A stretch of 42,650 bases of DNA from NCBI GenBank assembly GCA_019694955.1, contig JAIBAX010000041.1, positions 1 to 42,650 of the forward strand, in the 5' to 3' direction. The notes beneath the pieces were generated by a model. The model had not been told where the DNA came from, made no database searches, and saw only the letters and a program-made list of their open reading frames with translations. The DNA comes from Chitinophagales bacterium (GTDB lineage: Bacteria; Bacteroidota; Bacteroidia; Chitinophagales; JADIYW01). Made by a program: the position numbers and the translations under genes. Positions 31,191-38,625 of this stretch are shown one piece after another (the first letter of the stretch is position 1; each line of letters opens with the position of its first letter).

Positions 31191-32633
31191 ATGAAAAAAA
31201 TATACTTTTTACTTTTTATTATTTCTTTCATTTCCAACAACTTAAATGCACAAAGCCCCTATCCTTCCAGAAATTTTGACATTACCTTTGAAGTAAAAGG
31301 CATCAAAAATGAAACAGCCATTATAGGATTTTACTATGGCAATCAGAAACTAAAAGCCGATGAGGTTACCTTTGACGCTAATGGCGTCGCTAAATTACAA
31401 GGTAAAAAAGAACTTTCCGACGGCGTTTATCTATTGGTCTTCCCTTCCATGCAATATCGCTATTTCGAGTTCATAATTAAAGAAACTACCTTTACCTTAA
31501 AAACAGATACCGCTGATTTTAGTACGATAGAAGTCATTGGTTCGCTAGAAAACAAAGTATTTACAGAAGATACGAAGAAAATGGGAAAAATCCAAGAAGA
31601 AATCAATCCCTTAAGAAAAGAACGCGATTCCATTTTTAAAACAGATTCACTAAAAGCTGTTAAATTAAACGATCAGATAAAGGAATTAGAGGAAAAACTC
31701 AAAGAACAAAGAGCATCTATTATCAAAAAATACCCATCTCTTTTTTATAGCAAGATAATTGCTATGATCAACGACCCGGAAGTGCCGAAAATACCAAAGA
31801 AAACTGATGGAACTGAAGATATTGAATTTTCGAGAAATTATATCAGAGAACATTATTTCGACAATGTAGATTTTGGTGACTCTAACTTGATAAAAACGCC
31901 GGTTTTTTACGGAAAAGTATTCAATTATCTAAATGCTTATACAGATCCGGAACCAGATTCTTTAATAAAATCCTGCGATTTGATTATTTCAAAGGCAGAT
32001 AAAAGCCCGCTGATGTATCAATACTTATGTATTGAGTTACTCAACAAATATGCGCAAAGTCAGATAATGGGGCATGATAAGGTATATTGTCATCTGGCAG
32101 AGAAATACTATCTTCCCAAAAAAGCATGGTGGGCCGACGACTCCACTTTGATAAAAATACAAGAATCCGTCCTATACATGAAACCAACACTCATTGGAAA
32201 TTATGTTCCAAGGGTTACCGGACTTGATAAAGACAGCATTCGTGAACATAAATTGGATGAAATAGTCTTCAAATACGACTATACCGTGTTGGCATTCTGG
32301 GATCCGGATTGCAGCCACTGCAAACACGATATGCCTATGTTGCGCAATCTTTGGCGAGATACTTTATTGGCAAAAAATATTGGTCTTGTCAGTGTGAGCA
32401 TTTCCCGTGATAGGCAAAAAATATTAGAATTTGTAGACAATACAAACATTGATGACATTGAAGTATGGTACGACCCAACCGGGCGAGCGCCTTGGCGTGG
32501 ATATTATGATCTTCGTGTCACTCCATTAGTGCTTATCATCGACAAAGAGGCTAAAATCATCGCTAAACGTATCGAAATTGATGATATTGATTGGTACATA
32601 ACCAATTGGAAAAAAGGACATCAGAAGGAATAA
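31191..32633 (+). CDS. exported DUF4369/DUF5106 thioredoxin-fold protein
   Basis: A 480-residue exported protein with a signal peptide ending NLNAQS (about residue 21). The N-terminal beta domain (about 28-115) looks like DUF4369. A charged coiled-coil helix (about 130-180) is followed by a DUF5106-like region. The C-terminal thioredoxin fold (about 335-475) has FWDPDCSHCKHDMP with redox Cys374 and Cys377 (CSHC) and the cis-Pro segment RVTPLVLIID. It probably reduces disulfides in the periplasm, as TlpA/ResA-like proteins do. It is a single gene. Confidence 0.82.
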   Translation: MKKIYFLLFIISFISNNLNAQSPYPSRNFDITFEVKGIKNETAIIGFYYGNQKLKADEVTFDANGVAKLQGKKELSDGVYLLVFPSMQYRYFEFIIKETTFTLKTDTADFSTIEVIGSLENKVFTEDTKKMGKIQEEINPLRKERDSIFKTDSLKAVKLNDQIKELEEKLKEQRASIIKKYPSLFYSKIIAMINDPEVPKIPKKTDGTEDIEFSRNYIREHYFDNVDFGDSNLIKTPVFYGKVFNYLNAYTDPEPDSLIKSCDLIISKADKSPLMYQYLCIELLNKYAQSQIMGHDKVYCHLAEKYYLPKKAWWADDSTLIKIQESVLYMKPTLIGNYVPRVTGLDKDSIREHKLDEIVFKYDYTVLAFWDPDCSHCKHDMPMLRNLWRDTLLAKNIGLVSVSISRDRQKILEFVDNTNIDDIEVWYDPTGRAPWRGYYDLRVTPLVLIIDKEAKIIAKRIEIDDIDWYITNWKKGHQKE

Positions 32634-32659
32634 GCATTTTAGTTAGTTTCTGTTATATC

Positions 32660-32724
32660 TTAACCGCAAAGTTGCAAAGAATACGCAAAGGACGCAAAGA
32701 TGATCATTGCGCCCTTTGCGTTAA
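32660..32724. repeat. palindromic GCAAAG-repeat element
   Basis: In 65 bp the heptad C/T-GCAAAG occurs four times on the plus strand (32664-32700), and CTTTGCG closes the element on the other arm. ACGCAAAGGACGCAA (32683-32697) pairs with TTGCGCCCTTTGCGT (32707-32721) with a single mismatch. The outer ends TTAAC-GCAAAG and CTTTGC-GTTAA are also inverted. It looks like a mobile REP- or MITE-like element, a type of A/C/G-rich GCAAAG repeat that I recall as widespread in Bacteroidetes. No coding sequence is seen in the 200-bp gap. Confidence 0.6.
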
Positions 32725-32833
32725 CATTGAAGTCAATTTAGAGCAAGTGTTCTACATTCCCGAATTCAGGTTAATTTAGCTAGATTTTACAAAAATTTAT
32801 AACCAAAAACCCATCACTTAACCACTAACAAAT

Positions 32834-33601
32834 TCACATCATCCACCAACTAAAAAGTGCCGCTCCCGCAACTTGCGTAGTGAAATTATCCCAACCATGG
32901 GGAGAAATGGCTTCGATAAGTGTAATAATAAAAGCCCCTGCAATAATTTGAATATAAGGCGTATCAATTGCATTACATCCTAATCCGGTATTGCGAATAA
33001 AGAAGATGCAAAAAAAACTGATGGCGGAAGCACAAAAAACGGCAGTAGAACCTTCGATACTCCGTTGCGAAACAACCCCTCTTGCTGTTGGTACATTATA
33101 CTTATGTCTCCCCCATCTGGTGCCAATCGGCTCGGCAATGGCATCTGCAATACCCGTTATCAGATAACCCGCCATAGCCGCAATGGGAGCAAAAAAGAAA
33201 TTAGCCGCCAAACCACCAAATAATGTCGCCAAATACGGCATGATAATGAACCAAGTGCGTTTGGGAGCATCTTTTTCTCTCGCAATCGCTTCGTATAAAA
33301 TATTGGACGCTCCCTTCCAAATAGTATATATCAACACCAAACTAACTCCCCAGCCAAAAACAAACGTTCCACCCAGACCAAATGCGTATTGCACGATTAC
33401 TGCACAAAAGAAAATACTGAAATGAAATATCTTTCGCGTTATGCCGGTTCGCCAATGAAGCTTTTTCTTACAATAACCTGCAAAGAGAAGTGCTAGCCCA
33501 GCGTAAAGAATCGATAAAGGTAGCGCCTTAACAATAAATGAAATATCGGGAATATTATCCCAAAAGAAATGAAATATACCTGAAATTAATGATGTCAACA
33601 T
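32834..33601 (-). CDS. CTP-dependent prenol/phytol/dolichol kinase-like membrane protein
   Basis: A 255-residue protein with six or more spans. ITRKIFHFSIFFCAV (about 53-67), GIADAIAEPIGTRWGRHKYN (about 150-169) and RSIEGSTAVFCAS (about 179-191) match the phytol kinase/dolichol kinase family (SEC59/VTE5), which uses CTP to phosphorylate long-chain isoprenoid alcohols. The final SPHGWDNFTTQVAGAAL is also typical. It begins directly after the stop of an SDR enzyme, so the two are coupled and may act on the same lipid alcohol. Confidence 0.75.
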   Translation of the reverse strand: MLTSLISGIFHFFWDNIPDISFIVKALPLSILYAGLALLFAGYCKKKLHWRTGITRKIFHFSIFFCAVIVQYAFGLGGTFVFGWGVSLVLIYTIWKGASNILYEAIAREKDAPKRTWFIIMPYLATLFGGLAANFFFAPIAAMAGYLITGIADAIAEPIGTRWGRHKYNVPTARGVVSQRSIEGSTAVFCASAISFFCIFFIRNTGLGCNAIDTPYIQIIAGAFIITLIEAISPHGWDNFTTQVAGAALFSWWMM

Positions 33602-34465
33602 CTAAAACTTGCCAAATGTTTGAATACCAGTTAGCGCACAACTCTTCTCCCAAAGTAAATCTGCATGTCCTTGGTTTCTTGCCGTTGCCGAAGGTATTAC
33701 GACCTTACAATCAGAAAAATGCGCTCCAGTGATATCCGCTACTTCACTCGAAGATGCCAAATAAATAGAGGTCCTGGCCCCTTGCACTGTAGTTTTTAGC
33801 ACATATTTCCCAAAAGTTTTAATTAATCCATTAAATAACGGAGACCCAGAGTTGCCAAAATTAGAATGAATGCTCCCAGGATGCAAGGAATTGACCGTAA
33901 TGTTCTTCCCTTGCGTCATAGATGCCAGTCTGCGTGTGAATAATATATTACAAAGCTTTGAAAAACCATAGGTCTTCATCTCACCAAATGATTTCTCAGC
34001 ATTCATATTATCAGGGTCAAAGCCGGAAAACCGATGTGCTAATGATGCGACATTCACGATTCTTGCATGCTTCGATTGCTCAATAGCAGGAAATAAGTAA
34101 TGTGTAGTTAAGAAATAACCCAAGTGGTTCACGCCAAACATCCATTCAAATCCATCAGGTGTCATCTTCTTCTCGCCGATAATGCCTCCGGCATTGTTTA
34201 CTAAAACATCCAAATGACTATATCGGGCATGAAACATTTCTGACATCTCCCGAATCGAGGCATGTCTTGAAAAATCGCATAGTAAAATATCTACTTTAGA
34301 ATTGCCTGTCAGTGCCATAATATCCTGTTGCGCTGAAATCGCCTTATCTTCATTTCGGCAAATAAGAATTACATGAGCATGCATTTCTGCCAAAGCTCGG
34401 GCAGTTTCTTTACCAATTCCGGAATTTGCTCCGGTAATGGCGATTATTTTTCCTTTTAACGACAT
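33602..34465 (-). CDS. SDR oxidoreductase, retinol dehydrogenase-like
   Basis: A 287-residue short-chain dehydrogenase. The nucleotide motif TGANSGIG is at 11-18, NNAG at 90-93, N113 in GVNHLG, and the catalytic Ser141, Tyr166 and Lys170 in VASLAH and YGFSK. The pattern TGANSGIGKETA with CRNEDKA and DFSRHASIREM resembles retinol dehydrogenase/WWOX-like SDRs that act on lipophilic alcohols, probably with NADP. Its TAG stop is directly followed by the ATG of the prenol kinase-like gene. Upstream is a hairpin terminator. Confidence 0.85.
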   Translation of the reverse strand: MSLKGKIIAITGANSGIGKETARALAEMHAHVILICRNEDKAISAQQDIMALTGNSKVDILLCDFSRHASIREMSEMFHARYSHLDVLVNNAGGIIGEKKMTPDGFEWMFGVNHLGYFLTTHYLFPAIEQSKHARIVNVASLAHRFSGFDPDNMNAEKSFGEMKTYGFSKLCNILFTRRLASMTQGKNITVNSLHPGSIHSNFGNSGSPLFNGLIKTFGKYVLKTTVQGARTSIYLASSSEVADITGAHFSDCKVVIPSATARNQGHADLLWEKSCALTGIQTFGKF

Positions 34466-34483
34466 AGGTACATGTTTAAATGA

Positions 34484-34518
34484 AAGAGCACGGCAAAATT
34501 AATATCTGCCGTGCTCTT
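34484..34518 (-). terminator. 12-bp hairpin terminator after the SCP2 gene
   Basis: AAGAGCACGGCA (34484-34495) pairs perfectly with TGCCGTGCTCTT (34507-34518) across an 11-nt loop. It sits between the stop of the SCP2 gene and the start of the SDR gene; on the minus strand it is followed by a T-rich stretch. Confidence 0.72.
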
Positions 34519-34538
34519 ATTCTAATCTTTAGCAATTC

Positions 34539-34862
34539 TTAAACTTCTAAATCTCTGAACATTGTCAAAAACTTAAGCATGGCACCCAAATTACTAATTT
34601 TTATCTTACCCATCATCACTGCCATTTGCTTGTTTGTTCTTCCTAATTCTGCATCCTCAAAATCTGTAGCCTCTGCAGTAATCACACAATCTGCGTCACC
34701 GGAAAGACCTTCCTCAGAAGTGCAACTTCCATTGGCAACTGTTACCGTGAACTCTCCTCCCGTCTCTCCGGAAAGAACAAAATGAAACAACCCCGTTTCG
34801 CTGGCAGCTTCCTCACTTTTGAAACGTGCTGGTAATCCTAATACAATCTCTTTTGAAGTCAT
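34539..34862 (-). CDS. SCP2 sterol-binding-domain protein
   Basis: A 107-residue stand-alone SCP2 domain, which binds lipids or fatty acyl chains in a hydrophobic pocket. LFHFVLSGETGGEFTVTVANG, then DADCVITAEATDFEDAELGRTN and a final GKIKISNLGAMLKFLTMF follow the family pattern: a central sheet, the DC-I--- strand and the G-I---GD/N-A--- helix. It should be cytosolic. It is monocistronic, with a terminator after it and a palindrome 58-81 nt upstream of the ATG. Confidence 0.85.
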   Translation of the reverse strand: MTSKEIVLGLPARFKSEEAASETGLFHFVLSGETGGEFTVTVANGSCTSEEGLSGDADCVITAEATDFEDAELGRTNKQMAVMMGKIKISNLGAMLKFLTMFRDLEV

Positions 34863-34919
34863 AGTTTAATTTTTAAGTATTTATTACAAAGAAAAGCAAT
34901 AAGATTTAATTGTGCAAAT

Positions 34920-34943
34920 TTTACCAAACAAACGTTTAGTAAA
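34920..34943. promoter_or_regulatory. palindromic operator candidate upstream of the SCP2 gene
   Basis: TTTAC-C-AAAC, a 4-nt spacer and GTTT-A-GTAAA make a 24-bp near-perfect palindrome. Position (upstream of a lipid-binding gene) and size fit a dimeric repressor site such as a TetR-family operator. The regulator is not in the window. Confidence 0.4.
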
Positions 34944-35006
34944 AAAAATGCAAAAAATTGATAATAAATATTTTATGCAATAAAAAATGAGTACAATTAT
35001 TTCATA

Positions 35007-35399
35007 TTAGCTATGTACAAATGCCTTTTTCTGATGATATTGCATCCATTGTGCATACAAAGACATTCCTGCACCTATAAGCATAAGCGGAATATGAACG
35101 ACAGATTCATGAAAAATTAATCCTATAAACATACAAGCAAAACCACCTATCAATAAATAAAATGAATGAATGGAAGTTTGGTGCGCTCTAAAATTATGCC
35201 ATGAAGCACTTAATCCCAATATGGCTGCCAAACCTACTACGACAACTTCTAACCAAAAATACTGATGGACAGTTGTATTTAAAAATGGTAAAAACATCAA
35301 AAAGAGCGGAGAAATCATACAATGTACCGCACAACCTATAGATAAATAAGTGCTTGCCTTTGCAAAATTCCCTTTTTTTGTGTTAGTTTGTAATTCCAT
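35007..35399 (-). CDS. MerC-domain membrane protein
   Basis: A 130-residue protein with four spans and the MerC-like motif GCAVHCM (about 22-28) at the start of the first span, followed by ISPLFLMFLPF. MerC proteins are metal-ion carriers first known for mercury; in Bacteroidetes many sit beside Fur-family regulators and may handle other metals. The start is the ATG at 35399, since an upstream frame overlaps the promoter. It is divergent from the Fur/Zur gene across a region with four TTGCAA sites. Confidence 0.8.
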   Translation of the reverse strand: MELQTNTKKGNFAKASTYLSIGCAVHCMISPLFLMFLPFLNTTVHQYFWLEVVVVGLAAILGLSASWHNFRAHQTSIHSFYLLIGGFACMFIGLIFHESVVHIPLMLIGAGMSLYAQWMQYHQKKAFVHS

Positions 35400-35449
35400 T
35401 GCAATTAAGTTGCAAAACAAAGATAAATACTTTTGCAACATTATTGCAA
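35399..35449. promoter_or_regulatory. four-box TTGCAA operator over the merC-like promoter
   Basis: The self-complementary hexamer TTGCAA occurs at 35399, 35410, 35433 and 35444 (first bases). This makes two pairs TTGCAA-N5-TTGCAA with 11-bp steps, one helical turn each. The inner boxes extend to a 9-bp inverted repeat, GTTGCAAAA and TTTTGCAAC. On the minus strand the promoter TTG (35449-35447)-N21-TATCTTTG (35425-35418) is interleaved with them: box 4 covers the -33 element and boxes 2 and 3 flank the -7 box. The adjacent Fur-family gene is the obvious regulator. Confidence 0.65.
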
Positions 35450-35474
35450 GTAAATGCGTTAAAAAAATATCAAC

Positions 35475-35897
35475 ATGAGTAAAGATTTAGATAAAATACT
35501 GAAAATGCATGACTTAAGAATCACACAAGTACGAAAAGATGTGTTAGCATTCTTCAGTGTACGCAAAGTAGCACTTTCCCATGCAGATATTGAAGAACAT
35601 TTTAGCAAGAAAGCAGATCGTGTTACCATATATAGAACGCTACATTCTTTTTTGGAAAAAGGTGTTTTACACAAAGTCTTAGACGATACGGGTGTTGCGA
35701 AATATGCTTTATGTGCCGACCACTGTGAAACCCATCAACACAGCGACAACCATGTACATTTTAAATGTATGAAATGTTTAAACATTGAATGCCTGCATCA
35801 TGTTCATATACCAAAGTTAAACTTACCAACCGGATACGCACTTTTTTCGTCTAATTTACTGATGGAAGGTGTGTGCAAGCATTGTTCAATGGAGTAA
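35475..35897 (+). CDS. Fur-family metalloregulator, probably Zur-type
   Basis: A 140-residue Fur-family repressor. The winged helix (about 8-70) has the recognition helix RVTIYRTLHSFLEKGVLHKV. Two CxxC pairs, Cys98/Cys101 (CMKC) and Cys134/Cys137 (CKHC), form the structural zinc site. An extra Cys/His cluster lies between (Cys80, Cys84, His87, His89, His93, His95). The divergent MerC-like gene and the Cys-rich sensor suggest zinc rather than iron, but this is inference. The divergent gap carries four TTGCAA boxes. It is followed after 1 bp by a cytochrome oxidase III-like gene. Confidence 0.85.
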   Translation: MSKDLDKILKMHDLRITQVRKDVLAFFSVRKVALSHADIEEHFSKKADRVTIYRTLHSFLEKGVLHKVLDDTGVAKYALCADHCETHQHSDNHVHFKCMKCLNIECLHHVHIPKLNLPTGYALFSSNLLMEGVCKHCSME

Positions 35898-35898
35898 T

Positions 35899-36537
35899 AT
35901 GGAAAAAACAACTATTAAAGAAACGAAGCCGTTTGAGTACCTTGTAGAACGAAGGTATAAAAACTATACTACCATTATCATAGCAGCAATTATTGCCAGC
36001 CTGACTATGTTTCTCATGTTGATGTTTTTCTTTACGGTTTACTTTTTTCAAACAAAAGCCGAAGGATTGGCATTGCCTAAGCTTTTTTTCCTAAGTACCG
36101 GCATCATACTATTTAGTTCCTATTTTCTTCAAGAAACCAAACACGCCTTTTTAAAGGATAATATTGAAGAAGTTAAAAAAAATGCACTGATTACACTGCT
36201 GTTTGGCATTGGGTTTTTACTTTGTCAGATTATAGCCTGGTGGATGATGTTAGAAGGGTTAAATCATAAAAAAAGTGCAAATGAAAGTATTAAGATATTG
36301 GTTTATTTCATGGCATTTTTGCACTTTCTTCATGCTTTCGCCGGCATCGTATTCTGGAGCATATTTACTTTCCAAATGCATGAAAGACTGATTGATTTTC
36401 ACATTTCACCTGTATATTTCACAGACCCCATTGTAAAATCAAAGCTCATGCTTTTTACGCTGTTTTGGCATTTTGTTGACATACTTTGGTTGGTACTATT
36501 TCTATTTTTTCTGTTTTTTCAATATTTCGCCATATGA
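35899..36537 (+). CDS. heme-copper oxidase subunit III-like membrane protein
   Basis: A 212-residue protein with five spans and the subunit III pattern: FFLSTGIILFSSYFLQ in the third span, LHFLHAFAGIVFW (about 150-162), and FWHFVDILWLVLFLFFLF at the C-terminus. It fits the short CyoC/CtaE type. Subunit III normally lies with subunits I and II; here it stands apart, 1 bp behind a Fur/Zur-type regulator. It overlaps the following helical protein gene by 4 bp (ATGA). It may be a duplicate subunit with a special use. Confidence 0.82.
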   Translation: MEKTTIKETKPFEYLVERRYKNYTTIIIAAIIASLTMFLMLMFFFTVYFFQTKAEGLALPKLFFLSTGIILFSSYFLQETKHAFLKDNIEEVKKNALITLLFGIGFLLCQIIAWWMMLEGLNHKKSANESIKILVYFMAFLHFLHAFAGIVFWSIFTFQMHERLIDFHISPVYFTDPIVKSKLMLFTLFWHFVDILWLVLFLFFLFFQYFAI

Positions 36538-37154
36538 CGAAATGGACTGATTATGATCATTTTATCGAAGATGTTTTTGGCACACCCTACATGATTTGGC
36601 ATGACGGTTTAAATATTGATGCCATCGACACCATTGCCAATGAATCTAAAGAAGAAGCATTATTATGGCTAAAGACAGGCATAGAGAACAACGACCCTGT
36701 TGCCGCTGAGGCAGCCACTAAACTTCACAACCCGGAATTGATTGAGCTCATGCAAGAGAAATACCTACTTGCACAGGGAGACTTCCTAGTCAATCTGGCA
36801 GTATCTCTTAAAACGATCCAACAAGACGATAGTTATGCAAAGCGACTCTTGGAAGTTGGCAATTTTAATAATTTCTGGGGTATAGCCTTAAATTTTGCCA
36901 TAGCACTGCGACATTTCAATTATCCTGGCATAGATGATTTCTTATTGAAGGTAATAGAATTCCACCCTGATTACTTGGTTACATATCATGCCTGCGAATC
37001 CTTGCTACACTTGCACCATATCCAACCTTCTTCCATCGGCGACCATCAGGAAATATTCCCTAAAATATTAGACAAGAAAACAGATGAATCAGAAGACAAT
37101 TTTCGAAAAAGGAAAATGGAAGCAAGCATCCTAATAAAAAACTTAATATCTTAA
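36534..37154 (+). CDS. alpha-helical HEAT-repeat-like protein
   Basis: A 206-residue protein with no family that I can name with certainty. It is made of repeated amphipathic helices of about 30 residues, for instance EALLWLKTGIENNDPVAAEAA, KRLLEVGNFNNFWGIALNFA and VIEFHPDYLVTYHACESLLHL, like HEAT or Sel1-type repeats. There is no signal peptide or membrane span, so it should be cytosolic. Its ATG overlaps the stop of the cytochrome oxidase III-like gene by 4 bp, so the two are translationally coupled. Confidence 0.5.
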   Translation: MTKWTDYDHFIEDVFGTPYMIWHDGLNIDAIDTIANESKEEALLWLKTGIENNDPVAAEAATKLHNPELIELMQEKYLLAQGDFLVNLAVSLKTIQQDDSYAKRLLEVGNFNNFWGIALNFAIALRHFNYPGIDDFLLKVIEFHPDYLVTYHACESLLHLHHIQPSSIGDHQEIFPKILDKKTDESEDNFRKRKMEASILIKNLIS

Positions 37155-37192
37155 TTAAAATATTAGCATCGCTTTAGCGTTATTACTGGCAT

Positions 37193-38059
37193 ATGCACAA
37201 AATGTTCTATATCGCTCTAATCATTAACATGCTTTATGGATGTTCCTCCAATCCCAAACAAACCACTGCTTCTGATAGTGATAGAAATATAAATCATGCT
37301 TCTTTAAACATACAACTCGATAGTGCGATGCTCTGCGATCGTTTTCCACCTCCGGAAGGTTACGAATTGATTGGACATTTGGCAGGTTTTGGAGAATACC
37401 TTTCTCATATCAAGCTATTGCCAGATAAGAGTAAAGTACACCTCTACAACGGTGAACTAAAGAGCAATCAAGAAGTACATGCGGCGGTACTGGATATTTC
37501 GGTTGGCGACAAAGACTTACAACAATGTGCCGATGCTGTGATGCGTTTAAGGGCAGAATATTTATACCAAAAAGCAGCATTTAACCTATTAAAATTCAAT
37601 TTCACGAATGGATTTTGCTGTGATTATCAGCACTGGAAAGATGGATTTAGGGTACAAATCAATGGCAATCATTGCAATTGGCAAAAAACTGCCGCACCTT
37701 CCACTTCCAGAAAAGCCTTTGAAAAATATCTTGAAACGGTGTTTTCTTATGCCGGAACAATGAGCTTAGAAAAAGAACTCTCTCCTACTCCTATCCAAAA
37801 TATTCAACCCGGAGATGTATTCATTCATGGCGGCTCACCCGGACATGCCGTTATCGTTTTACAAGTTGCAAAAAACAAAAATAGCGACGAAAGGATATTT
37901 TTGTTGGCACAAAGCTACATGCCTGCTCAAGAAATTCATATTTTGAAAAACCCAAACAACGAAAACCTTTCACCATGGTATCAAATTCCAGATGGACAGG
38001 TATTGGAAACCCCGGAATGGACTTTTCAAACAACTGAACTTCGACGATTTATCGAATAA
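37193..38059 (+). CDS. DUF4846 lipoprotein
   Basis: A 288-residue lipoprotein with lipobox MLYGC (Cys17). The mature chain carries the DUF4846 pattern: RFPPPEGYE near the start, then GEYLSHIKLLPDKSKVHLYNGE, CADAVMRLRAEYLYQ, and in the C-terminal half GDVFIHGGSPGHAVIVLQVAKN. The GHAVIV segment recalls a papain- or cystatin-like loop with a conserved His, but activity is unknown. It follows the HEAT-like gene after 38 bp and may belong to the same transcript. Confidence 0.78.
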   Translation: MHKMFYIALIINMLYGCSSNPKQTTASDSDRNINHASLNIQLDSAMLCDRFPPPEGYELIGHLAGFGEYLSHIKLLPDKSKVHLYNGELKSNQEVHAAVLDISVGDKDLQQCADAVMRLRAEYLYQKAAFNLLKFNFTNGFCCDYQHWKDGFRVQINGNHCNWQKTAAPSTSRKAFEKYLETVFSYAGTMSLEKELSPTPIQNIQPGDVFIHGGSPGHAVIVLQVAKNKNSDERIFLLAQSYMPAQEIHILKNPNNENLSPWYQIPDGQVLETPEWTFQTTELRRFIE

Positions 38060-38202
38060 ACTGTAGAAGATGAAAGGCAATTAGCATTCTCTTTAATCCC
38101 AATTTATTCATCGGGATGTGGACAAATAACAGCCTTCAACTATTCAAGTGTATTATTTTCTTCTAATGCTGATTTTTGGGTAAATATTAAACCTAAATAT
38201 CC

Positions 38203-38210
38203 TATTTTTG
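38203..38210 (+). promoter_or_regulatory. -7 box TATTTTTG of the DCC operon
   Basis: Exact TAnnTTTG match ending 4 nt before the ATG at 38215. A TTG at 38176-38178 lies 24 nt upstream, one base beyond the normal spacing range. Confidence 0.42.
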
Positions 38211-38214
38211 TTAG

Positions 38215-38625
38215 ATGGATGTGATGGTAATCAACCAACCTATTGTATTATTTGATGGCGTATGTAATTTATGCAATTCTTCTGTACAATTCATTATCAA
38301 ACATGATGAAGAGAAAAAGTTCTTGTTCTCCTCCTTACAATCTGAAAAAGGACAGGAATTACTCCATAGCTTTCATTTACCCGTCAACGACTTTGACACT
38401 TTTGTCCTCGTTGAAAAGGACAAATATTACACCAAATCTACTGCTGCGCTGCGTGTGTTAAAACACCTAGGAAAAAAATGGCGGATGGCCTATGCATGCA
38501 TCATTATACCAAAACCTATTCGTGACTTTGTTTATTCCCTAATTGCCAGAAACAGATATAAAATTTGGGGAAAACAGGAAAGTTGTTGGCTACCCACTCC
38601 TGAACTACAAAAGAGGTTTTTATGA
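38215..38625 (+). CDS. DCC-family thiol-disulfide oxidoreductase (DUF393)
   Basis: A 136-residue protein of the DCC family, named after the DxxCxxC motif, here Asp14-Gly-Val-Cys17-Asn-Leu-Cys20 (VLFDGVCNLCNSSV). The middle FLFSSLQSEKGQELL and the C-terminal YSLIARNRYKIWGKQESCW are also typical. Members are thioredoxin-like and probably transfer electrons between thiols. ATG at 38215 is used; the ATG at residue 4 (38224) is possible. It overlaps the next membrane protein gene by 4 bp, as the first gene of a three-gene operon. Confidence 0.88.
   Translation: MDVMVINQPIVLFDGVCNLCNSSVQFIIKHDEEKKFLFSSLQSEKGQELLHSFHLPVNDFDTFVLVEKDKYYTKSTAALRVLKHLGKKWRMAYACIIIPKPIRDFVYSLIARNRYKIWGKQESCWLPTPELQKRFL

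Noticed and set aside
32641..32833. Short frame through the GCAAAG element
   Set aside because: It arises from the repeat and has no start signal or protein-like composition.
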